From the NCBI GenBank assembly GCA_964017155.1, contig OZ024863.1, forward strand, positions 45,003,864-45,067,863: a DNA stretch of 64,000 nucleotides. The letters run 5' to 3'. The translations under genes and the position numbers were made by a program. This DNA comes from Oasisia sp. SBJ-2009. Its lineage: Eukaryota; Annelida; Polychaeta; Sabellida; Siboglinidae. This document shows, in pieces, positions 24,084-34,800 of this stretch. Below the pieces are notes generated by a model. It was given only the letters and a program-made list of their open reading frames with translations. It was not told where the DNA came from and made no database searches. Within the stretch, counting starts at the first letter, position 1, and each line of letters opens with the position of its first letter.

Positions 24084-24560
24084 TTTAGCCCCTTTGCGCG
24101 AACTGTCCGTACTGAAATAACCTGATAACTTAGCAACAGTTCTGCCCCGATTGATAAAAATAAACTCTGTCACTGCATTAGCATATGGAGGGTCATCCGC
24201 CTTCACCACATAAATTAGCATACATTAGTTCAGTGCCCTTGGAATGACCTCATTCTAGTCACCATTCAGCACTGCTTTATCGTTTACTAATTCGACGCTA
24301 ACTTTTTATAATATACCAACGTTCCAAATTTCCTTATAATATCTTCTCGAAACACCTCACTCAGTTACATATATCACGATATTTGTTACGAAAGTAAACT
24401 CGCCGATGTTTATCTATTTCCCATACTTGTCGACAGGCGGCGCGCTAAATTGATCACGTGACAGTCCAAGGGGTCGTTTCATAGTCCTGTGTGCCGCGAA
24501 CGCGTGGATAAACATACTATAGTAAACACAGCCGCGTGCTATTTGAACACTATTACATTG
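24084..24560 (-). promoter_or_regulatory. HR3: HR3 5' leader and promoter side
   Basis: Sequence upstream of the HR3 start includes a frame open to 24221 and then a stretch relatively rich in CpG (24420-24560) with a perfect E-box palindrome TCACGTGAC at 24454-24462. No clear TATA box or initiator could be chosen. USF, MITF or bHLH-PAS-type factors bind such E-boxes in other animals. Confidence 0.4.
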
Positions 24561-25693
24561 TCACAGGTAGAACATCACACTACCGAATTCAATTGTAGAA
24601 AGTGTTATAAGATGTTAATTTATTTCTAATTTTTTTGCATCGGGCTAAAAAATACTTTTTTTAAATGACGCCACACGGGGCATTGTTTTTTTCCCAGTCT
24701 ATCAAAACTGTGTAGCGTTGCACGGCTACACACGGACTCCAACAATTTTTTCGGGTTTCTTTTTTAACGATTCCATCCATTCCGGGGTCGATCTCTGTGT
24801 TTATTAATTTTAGTCTACATTGATAAATATTATTAGGCCAAATGATTGTGTACCAGTGTAGATTGGTGGAGTAACTGTCTTGCGTCCATATTAGTAAAAA
24901 AACATTTTGGTATAACAATTAATCGATTGATAGTCACCAAAAACAAACAAATCGTGTGCGCGTGTGCTTTGTATGTCTAATATAATATTAAATCGTTTTT
25001 CACACATCACAAAGAATATAAAGGCATGGCAGTGTACGCTGCTGGCTTCTACCTACACGATTTCGTACAGGTAGACTTGCCATAGATTAGATGTAGGCAT
25101 ATTTGAAGGTCCAAGTTTTCGCAAATTATACACGAAGAAACTACTGCCAATGAAGGCTGTTATTTCGTTGTTAGCAGCCGCATAATTAGTGCAGCTTGCC
25201 ACTTGACCTGGATTATCGCTGCTTGTGTACGCGAAATCAAACCAGCGGAGAACGGAGGCTTGATGTATTGGGTCATGCAGACTTTAATGGGCCACACTCC
25301 TCGTGTACGCTATGCGCAGTACCACATTGCCATCTAAACGCGACAATAAAACAGAATAAAATTATATCAACAGGCTTCCAACGGGTGACACAGACGTGTT
25401 TGCTGTGAATTTCAGCGTGGTTGTGGGTCAAACTCGCCGGCTAAATACGCCGTGTGGCTCTTCGTGCGCTCTTTGTCTGAATTATGCACGGGAAATTGGT
25501 GTCAGGTCTACGCGCTGTTGTTCCGTACTTAGGTGTACGTATGTCTTACCTGCATTGCTGACAGCGTCTCGTTGCCGCAACGACGGTCCGTGGCTATGCC
25601 ACGAGCAACCTGGTAATCCAAGCGGTGACAGGCGTTGTTCCACATTCGCTACACATTAACATGCACCTTCGGAGGCAATCGTGAATTTCTAGG

Positions 25694-25936
25694 TCAAAAA
25701 TCTAGGTTCCCGTAGTCGCTTTGTGCCTGCTTGCTCGTTCGCGTCAGCGAGGCGGCCACGGTCAACGGCAGCGTCGCTGGTCGGCGGTCGTTGGGCACCT
25801 GTCGGTCGCCGTGATGTTCCTGGTGTCGCTGCTTTCTAGGAAGCGGGGCGTCGGGCACGATAGCGGCCCCCGAGACGGGCTCGCTGTCCACGGGCGCGCG
25901 TGTCATCGCGGCAGGCGGCTCTACCTGTGACTCCAA
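25694..25936 (-). CDS. Unrecognised 80-codon open segment, uncertain
   Basis: An ATG-to-stop reading in a GC-rich stretch encodes a Pro/Arg/Ala-rich peptide starting MESQVEPPAAMTRAPVDSEP. The composition fits a 5' exon, but the opposite strand is also open, as is usual in GC-rich DNA. It lies 1.6 kb upstream of HR3 exon 1 on the same strand. It could be an alternative leader exon or non-coding. Confidence 0.18.
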   Translation of the reverse strand: MESQVEPPAAMTRAPVDSEPVSGAAIVPDAPLPRKQRHQEHHGDRQVPNDRRPATLPLTVAASLTRTSKQAQSDYGNLDF

Positions 25937-26304
25937 CGGCGTGCGCTGATAAAATTGGTCAGTATGTCATGAGCCGCAGAAACGGCGATAGGAGGGAACG
26001 AGTTTAGACGTATACACCGGGGCTCGTTCACGAGTCCTGCCTGCCTGCCTGGCGACTCACTGCTGTGATTCCTCGGCGCGTGCAGCGTACGCAATTCATG
26101 CAACGCGGTCACTGTGTCATGCTGTTGTTGCGGGGCGACGCGAGGTCGCGCGGGACCGACGCGGAAGCTGCGAGGGCCGATGCGGTTGCAACGAACGAGC
26201 GTCATCTTTCGGAGGATGGACGTTACGTCATGGCTTGGGGTGGCCACGCGCCATAGCGTCTTCGGCGTGCGCAAATTCGTCTGCTTTTCATATATGGTCC
26301 GTGC

Positions 26305-26308
26305 GTTG

Positions 26309-26370
<62 letters not shown>

Positions 26371-26371
26371 A
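26305..26371. repeat. (GTGC)n(GT)n microsatellite
   Basis: Tandem TGCG units grade into GT dinucleotides. Overlapping open frames here arise because the repeat lacks stop codons. Confidence 0.95.
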
Positions 26372-27814
26372 TTGTTTGCGTGTGTGCTTACGTACATACG
26401 TATACTTTCGCGTGCGTGCATGCACCTGTAGATCGACGCGTGCTTAAATGCGTGAGTGCATGCATATGCGCAAATAGGCGCTTATGTGTAGACCGTGTTT
26501 CTGGTTTAGAGAAACGCTTAAAAACATATTAAACCTCGTTGAACCCCTACGTGCATAAATGTCCAACACATCCAATTTCCCGTAACGAAAATCGCCCCTG
26601 AAGGTACAAATATCCAAACTTGGGTGGTGGCTTTTTGCTACCTCTCCACGTAAAAATGCAGGTAAACATCCGATGTAAATATAATCTTCTTAAAAGCCTT
26701 CATCCTAATTCCAAACTAATCCTAACTATAAAATTGACCATAACGCTATAACCTTTTTCAACAAAAGAACAACCAATAATTAAAAAAGCAATTTTTGTGT
26801 GGAGGGATATCAAAAAGCCCCCCTCAAAACTTGTGTATGTATACCCCCTTCGCGACCGCGAAAATATCTAACATCACTCTTTCATCGACAATCAGACTGA
26901 TAATGTGTTAACACTGCTCATTCTTGACAGCAAGTCTTCAACATTACATTCATACAGACACAATAAACAACTCTAACTCTGCATTTATGGGCATCGCAGA
27001 AAAATCACCCGTCTCAAAATCAGTCTCGCTACATGGTTTGGTGATTGTTGTAATTGCTTATCAGATATGTCCACGGGATTTGTCGTTGACTGTACACCAC
27101 CCCGCGGCAATCTCGCACTATTTTTTCTGTAGCAATGAAAAGTAAATTACGTTACTCACCCGATATCCAGCTTCGCAGCTATACCCGTTTCGAAAGCCCG
27201 AATATGTCAATCCTGGGTACGCCTCTACGTTTAATTTTATTATTATAGGATCGCGCATGTATTTTCTTCATAAATGTCCGCAAAATGCAGCTCTAACTGA
27301 AGTATTCCGAAAGCGAATATGTTGGTGTAAGTGTGGTTTGAACTGTGAACGCTGCCGCAAAATCGACCTCTTGTTAACTCTCTACCATTCGACAATTAAC
27401 GTCATTCCAAAAGCTCCATGGTAATTGTTATCAGTAATGTCCTAATTAACGACGGTTTTTATCAACAATGTTTTTTAAATTATTTCTTGGGCAATAGGTA
27501 GTCGGTAGTCTAGCTGGGAGAGGCAATATAAGACTTTCAGTTGCCCGTACCAGCTGAGGCTCGCCAGAACCGTCGACCCGGCTGTTGCGATCTCGCTGCC
27601 GTCGCGCTGTTTCGGACTCGGATCGTGACATCGGAAAAAAACGGAGGGAGGGGTTAACCTAACTCCATGGGAAGGCATAGCCATCACATTAAAAATGGTA
27701 CAAAGGGAAAACAAATTCCAAAGGGTCACGTGTCTCGTACCCCCCCCCCCCCCCGGAGTGACCGCATATGACATCACTTCGAATACCAATGTGTAAAGGA
27801 TTTGTGTTCCGGTG

Positions 27815-27849
27815 CGACGGTCTGGAACGTCAAACGGTCCAGACCGTCG
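27815..27849. repeat. Perfect 12-bp inverted repeat
   Basis: CGACGGTCTGGA and TCCAGACCGTCG flank an 11-nt loop. GC-rich, and stable as a hairpin if transcribed. Its role is unknown. Confidence 0.6.
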
Positions 27850-27964
27850 TTCTACTTCCGTTTATAATCAGTTTATACATATTGCGCATGACTCGTACAT
27901 GTCAAAGGCTAGCGCGTACTTTCAGCTCGCAGCTTGCCAGTCTGGAATGTATATCCGGGATGGA

Positions 27965-28017
27965 GAGGCAGCGGCAGGGGCGGGGGCGGGGGCGGGGGCG
28001 GGGGCGGGGCGGGGCGG

Positions 28018-28081
<64 letters not shown>
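27965..28081 (+). repeat. G-rich array (GGGGCG)n / (GGGCGC)n
   Basis: About 115 bp consist solely of G and C, first as GGGGGC/GGGGC units and then as about ten GGGCGC units. Many G-runs of three or more make G-quadruplex formation likely, and GGGGCGGGG is an Sp1/KLF-type site. The predicted Gly-Ala or Pro-Ala peptides are artefacts of the repeat. Confidence 0.93.
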
Positions 28082-29043
28082 GAGGGACGGAAAAGGAAAG
28101 AGAAAATCACCGTTTAAGTTTCTATGGGTAGATTTATAAAGCTACTTCACTGCTCTATTCGATTAATATAATTTTCAATGTAGGCCCTAAGCGATGTACA
28201 CCTACCTCCAGGCAGATCTAATAAACCAATAACAAAATAAACATAAACGTGACATTAAATGTGAAGATCAGGTTCTCATATGTTATTTAAACAAAACCAT
28301 ATGATAATGTTTGTAAAGTGATAATATATTTGCGAGGGGAAGTCTTACTTAGTCTTAGGAAAATGTTATGTCGCAACAGTAACGCAACATTACAAATTGC
28401 TCACGTTTCTTACTGTTTCTTAGGTTTTTCTAAGCACCGTCTTACCCATGCACGTGTATGACGATTAACCTCGTGTACGTGTTAATCAAAAAGGTTTGGA
28501 ATTAATGGACTTAATCGAAAGATCAGTAGTTCCTTATCGTGACCACTTGTAATCGCCGTCAGTGGACGTGAAACGGAACCCATGCGGCCGGATGTCGCGA
28601 GATAATGCTGTGGCAGAGGCCAACGGTGAACACACGCGTGGACTGTCGTATAGCGGAGTGAAGCAACTGAGAGAACGTTGTCTCGTGGTCTCTACATAAA
28701 AGAACACAAATTAATCTGTAATTACACAGGCAGCCGCATCCACATAAATATGACTCATATAGTCCACGCATTCATCCCCCTTCTTACTCATACTGGTCAC
28801 GGTGGTGGTGACAGAGGTTAACATTTATACTAAGTTGAATACTGCAAATATTTATTTAAAAAAAACCTATATAAAATATTAAAATATATATAAAATAAAT
28901 AAATACTGCAATATTATCACAATCAGTGTATATTTTTATGTTACAGTCACGGTACTATAAAATATATATACTACTAAAATCACGAAATATCTACAAACGT
29001 ACCTGGTACTAAAATCAAGAAATGGTTCGTTTTGAGATTCCTG

Positions 29044-29188
29044 AAGGTCTCACTGGGCGGTGCTGCGAACACATTCGCCAGGAGTACCGCGACCCACGGG
29101 TGACAGAGCGTGGACTTGAACTGACGTAGACTTTGTACGAGCTGGGATCGGCGTGGCCGCAGGGTTGTCTTTCAGGATGGAGCTAAAC
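29044..29188 (-). CDS. Possible terminal exon, unrecognised
   Basis: After an acceptor-like TTTATGCAG the minus strand reads [20 protein letters not shown] and onward to CVRSTAQ and a TGA stop. Its CpG-rich, codon-like composition contrasts with the AT-rich surroundings. No partner exon or family was recognised. It could be a relic of a mobile element. Confidence 0.2.
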
Positions 29189-29211
29189 AGATGATCTGCA
29201 TAAACACTCAC

Positions 29212-29552
<341 letters not shown>

Positions 29553-29923
29553 TAAGCGATTCAACCGATCTGCTCTGGGGTGCACGTGGCTTTATTATTA
29601 TTTAGAATGTGCAACTTTTGGTGAGGGGTATCAAATTGGAGTTTTCTCCCCCACCCAGACCAACCTCTATGCATCTTCCCAGCGCAAAACCTCCTCAATG
29701 TGATATGCGTCCAGAATTTACACTACGTATAACAGGGTATATTAAAACAACTTCGAGGAAAACGGACCAATTAAACACGTCTATAAGGGCAATTGCTCCT
29801 CATGCAGACCCCTTGGATAAAAAAATGCTAATACGGTACAACCTAATGTCCATCATAGTGTCCAACAGCCCAGGATGCCGAGGCAAACAATTAACATACC
29901 CACATGGGGGCAAACATACAGGC

Positions 29924-29926
<3 letters not shown>

Positions 29927-29977
<51 letters not shown>
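29927..29977. repeat. (TA)n microsatellite
   Basis: A simple TA run of about 50 bp, followed by degenerate TACA repeats and a CA/CG tract containing the palindrome GCACACTCAGTGAGTGTGC. Confidence 0.95.
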
Positions 29978-29984
<7 letters not shown>

Positions 29985-30104
29985 TTATATAAATTACATA
30001 CATAAATACATATATACATACACACACGCACACTCAGTGAGTGTGCGTTTGAGTGACTCACACGCACACGCACACGCACACGTACAAGCACCATGCAGTA
30101 TAGG

Positions 30105-31211
30105 TATGGCATCACTATGGCATCCAAGGCAAAACAAATTCCTGGGTTAAAGCATTTTTAACCGATCGATCACAAAGAGTACTAATCGAGGGCGAGGCTT
30201 CTTCTGAAGTCCTTGTAACATCAGGAGTCCCTCAAGGTTCTGTACTTGGTCCCTGCCTATTCCTTTTTTTACATTAACGACATTCCAGACAATATTACTT
30301 CTACAGTTAGACTCTTTGCTGATGACACCATAATGTATATAGCTCTTAAGCCTAAGATAAACACAGCTGCACTCCAGGAAGACCTTAACACACTCGACAA
30401 ATGGACAAAAAAATGGAAAATGAGTTTCAACCTTGAAAAGTGCCATGTCATCCCTGTTACAAGAAATAAAACTATCACTAAAACCCAGTACATTCTCCAC
30501 GGACAACCACTTCAAACTGTTTCACAAGCTAAATAGCTTGGCCTAACCATAACATCTGACCTTCGGTGGAATGCCCACATAAATAGCATCTCTTCAAAAG
30601 CAAATAGATCATTAGGCTTCCTCCGCAGAAATCTAAAAGTATCATCAATCCAAATAAAAACTCTTGTTTATTTCACCTTTGTTAGACCTATCCTGGAAAA
30701 TAGCTGTACTGTCTGGGACCCTTACACCGCTACAAAAATAAATAAACTTGAAATGATACAACGCCGAGCAGCTCGATATGTTTTACATCGCCACCATAAT
30801 ACGTCAAGTGTCACCAATATGCTCCAGTCATTAGGCTGGAGATCCCTAGCAGACCGTAGAAAAGATGCAAAACTATGCATGTTATATAAAATATCAAATG
30901 ACCTAGTGGGCATACCTGCAAATAAATATCTAATTCCTTCAAACACAGTCACTAGAAAGCAACATTCCTTGTCTTACGTTATCCCTCACTCCAGATGTAA
31001 CTACCACTTGTATTCTTTTTTCCCAAATACCATTCGACTTTGGAACTCCCTCCCTCAACATATTGTAAATAAAAACAGCCTTGATTCTTTTAAGAGCAAT
31101 ATCCAGACTTTCCATTATTCCACCTTTTAGATATAACTAGTTTTTTTTTGCACGCATTACTTTTACATGCACAAATTACGGCTCTGATACACTGCAATGC
31201 ACCCAAAACGA

Positions 31212-31216
<5 letters not shown>
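30105..31216 (+). mobile_element. Decayed LINE reverse-transcriptase fragment (Jockey/CR1-type)
   Basis: Translated pieces read SGVPQGSVLGPCLFLF, then YINDIPDNITSTVRLFADDT, then LGLTITSDLRWNAHI, and end near DSFKSNIQTFHYSTF. These are the reverse-transcriptase catalytic blocks (F-A-D-D) and the C-terminal tail seen in Jockey/CR1-like LINEs. A frameshift lies in the T-run near 30265 and a TAG interrupts the usual YLG motif near 30534. The 5' endonuclease half is missing. The copy is dead and is followed by a TA microsatellite. Confidence 0.85.

Positions 31217-31299
<83 letters not shown>
31217..31299. repeat. (TA)n microsatellite
   Basis: A TA run of about 80 bp directly after the LINE 3' end, possibly seeded by its tail. 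Confidence 0.95.
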
Positions 31300-31300
<1 letters not shown>

Positions 31301-31357
31301 CTGATTGTTCCTGTTCGCCCGCCTGTATCTTCAGCATGTTGAAGCTGGGCGGTACTC

Positions 31358-31422
31358 GGAAGAAGAAGAAGAAGAAGAAGAAGAAGAAGAAGAAGAAGAA
31401 GAAGAAGAAGAAGAAGAAGAAA
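31358..31422. repeat. (GAA)n microsatellite, about 21 copies
   Basis: A purine-only GAA tract, a sequence class able to form triplex DNA. It sits 390 bp upstream of the SEC14-like start codon. Confidence 0.95.
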
Positions 31423-31599
31423 GGTGCACGCACGCACCCTAAGATACACATACACGCGCTCGCACACACTCCACACACGCGCGTACGCCCTCATACACAC
31501 GTGATCGTTTTGTTATAATATAATTTATGTTATATTATATGTTATACAAATGTAATATTATGTTACCATAAACGATAACACATGTTTTTGCGGCACATA

Positions 31600-31812
31600 T
31601 GCCAAACAATCAATTCTCGCGACGCATGGCAACGCGGCTGCCTTTGTAAACACACATGCCGCGGGATCAATTCATGTGTGTCAACAAAGACACGTTTTGG
31701 GCGTTGGTGGCGCTGCGGCCGCCCGTGTGTACTCATGTGGGACGACTTGTGAAGTCATGTGGGACCGCTATCATTGTTTTCACAACGATCACCGTAGCCA
31801 AACGGAGACGAC
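31600..31812 (+). promoter_or_regulatory. Promoter and 5' leader of the SEC14-like gene
   Basis: CpG-richer DNA (GCGCTGCGGCCGCCCG near 31710) with no clear TATA box precedes the ATG. It includes a repeated CATGTGGGAC motif (31735 and 31758). The transcription start cannot be placed from sequence alone. Confidence 0.35.
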
Positions 31813-31866
31813 ATGAGCGGCTATGTCGGTGATCTGACTGGCAAGCAGTCGGAGACATTAAAACAG
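31813..31866 (+). CDS. SEC14L: SEC14-like exon 1
   Basis: It encodes MSGYVGDLTGKQSETLKQ, typical of the family's N-terminal GDL(S/T)..Q...L.. segment. It ends in phase 0 at CAG|GTAACT. Confidence 0.93.
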
Positions 31867-34800
31867 GTAACTTAGGCTTTGCGTAACGTATGGTAAGGCA
31901 TGAACTTGAAATACTTCAAATAGGAAGCCAGGAGCCAGCTTGATCGATCATGTTTGATTTTACTCTTGGACTTGATGCGTGATTTTAGTCATTGAAGTTT
32001 TGACGGCAATTGTGTTGTCAGAGTGATTACTACTCTGTTGTAGTGTAGGCACTCCCCCTGACACTGGTAAACCGTACTGAACTAATTATGGATACTGTGT
32101 CAATGATAGTCATGCTTGATCAGTGGCGCGACCGATTTCTCAGAACAAGATAATATGAGATTTGCAGAGTCATCTTCAACTGCAGGCTACAGCTGACACA
32201 TGATATGTACCGATGTAGTAAATAAATCATTAACAAGTTTACAATTTACTGTGTCTGTAAGGAGTTAAGGATATATGCTGATGTTAGATGCATATATTAA
32301 TCGTTTGCAATGTAATTTGTGTGTGTTCTATGATTGTTCCAGTTAATAAGCTATGCATGTACACCGTGCAATAAGTTACAGATCTTTTATATAATTTGCA
32401 ACAGTTGCTAAAAGAAATAGATAGCATTACAAAGAGTTAAGTTGCTCATGTTTGTGGGGTGAACAAAATTGCCTAAGTTTAGAAGCAGTGGCAGGTGGTA
32501 TTGAACCATCGTCCCTCGATTGACAATCCAGTGCTCTATCGAGCAACCACCGCTCCCTGTATCAGGGCCATTTTTCAGGGGTGATTCAGACTTTGATACA
32601 AATCCCTGATTTCTGGTTGTCTGGCCTCTGAATTTTTTTAATGTTATGACGTTCTGATGTTTACTAGTGTTATTAATTAAAAGACAGCTAACTGTATGAT
32701 TCATGCTGTTTTTAATAGATTAGTTTCTAGGATATAGTGCACTAGACATGCCTTATCACTAGATGTTGGTTCATATTATGGCCCGGAATCAGCCTGTGTG
32801 GTGATTATTAATGGTCAGTTTGCTGTTCAAATTGCTTTTTAGTGTGAGAATATCATTACAACTTTGAACATTAAAGAGGCAAATACAGTTGTTTATATAA
32901 TCATATTTTTACTGTTTGTTCAAATAGTGAACACTGTGTCTGCATAATATAAAACAATTCATTTTATTTTTAGTCTTAAGAACTGTACCTGAATTAATAA
33001 AAAAAACTGTGAAAATCCCTTTAATCTATGATTAAAAAATTTATTTCTTCTGTTGACAGTTCAGAGAGAATCTTAGTGACATCCTCAAAGATGAACATGA
33101 CGACCATTATCTGCTACGATGGCTTCGAGGTCAGTTTTCTGCATTAGACTGATATTTTTTGTTTTGCGTAGCAGTACAAATTATATGTAGATAATATTAT
33201 ATAACATGCTGACATTCAAAATCTGTTTTAGTGAAGGACAAACAAATTTTAAATGCAACAGTGTTTATAACAAATTTACATTATGATTCACATCCTCGAT
33301 TAGCAATCTCAGGTGATCCTGATGAAGGTTGTGGTAGAGGTTCTAATGCCAACATCCTGTCATCATGGTTTTTGCATCAAAGGCCACACATTTGTGTTCT
33401 CTCTGGTAATCACACTGTTTGTTTTCATGTGATGAATATATTATAGTAGATATACTTTACGCAAGATTTTAATTATGAAAAACAATTACCCAAAATTAGT
33501 AGAAGTGTTAAGATTGCGAATGACATAGCATTTGTTCAGTTGCTTTACCTTATGGGTTTTCATAGTGGAATTCTTTGTTGCCATGGATGTTGTCTGCATT
33601 ATTATGATTAGCATATTTCTTAAGTTGTTGTTTTGTAATACAGAAGTTTTGAAAGAGGCTCACAATTCATTTACTATAACCTGTAATTTAAGGATAAATA
33701 TTCACTATAATGGAGAAGTATTCTTTTTAAACATCTATGTACAAGACCACAATTTTTATGGGGCATCTCTGCAAATTACTTTACTTTAAGGATGTGTGAC
33801 TGAAGCTGAAAGGACACTACAGTGTACCCGGTAGAAACAGCAGTGTTATCATTAGATTCGCAGAATGGGCATATCATTAACAATAATTTCACCTGTACAA
33901 TTCTGTTATGCAACATACTATTCACACTGTAACGTTTATATTAAGTAGATGATGGTTGAATGATAAATAACAAATTTAGATTAACAATTTCACATCCAGC
34001 ATGATAATAATGCATACATTGGAATATATGTATTAAAGTATGTTAAATGAAGCTTTGTCATCTTGTATGATATCTAAATATGCCTTCTTTGGTTATCAGC
34101 CAGGTGCTTCGATTTGAAGAAATCTGAGAAAATGCTGAGGGAGGTAAGACATGATTAATTTCGTCTACAAAGAGCACCACCAATTTGACTTATATACTAT
34201 TATTAATCATGTAATCATTTGGAGGAGGGGTCTGGTGAAAGTTGTTCATGAGACTACACCAAATGTTGTTGTCTGTATAACATCACTTTGTAAAATTCTG
34301 AAACTACTGTCAATAGTCTAACTTTGGATCATCATAAGTGCATGTCCTCCTAGGCTCTGTGGTCTACTTGATTTATGTTCAGTCTCTTTCTTAGACCATT
34401 GATGTATGACCATCCAACTGGCAATGAACATCTGAAAAATAATGTAGTTATTTAGTATTACCTTTTTGCTTTTTTTTGCTTTCGCTTTTATCCCTGTTAG
34501 AGAAATGTGGACATAGTCAGTACATGTGATAAGTATTTCTTAACAAGGCCACTACTACTGTGGCATTATGTTCGCTTTATCGACATGCCAAAATGACAAA
34601 ATCAGTGGGAATGATTTTAAGATAAAAACACCCTAATGGTGATGTATGTTGTTGGACAGTGACAACTGTATTTATTCTGTACTGTATGTTAACTTGAGGA
34701 CATTGCTACAGTATACAGTTTTGATAAATGGTGCATTTTGGGTATTTCTGACAGAGTTTGAAATGGCGAGAGGAAAATGGCACTGACACGATCCTTGCTG

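Noticed and set aside
27921..28139. Gly-Ala or Pro-Ala-rich protein across the G-rich array
   Set aside because: Only the GC repeat keeps the frames open; both strands are open and there is no supported start or splice context.
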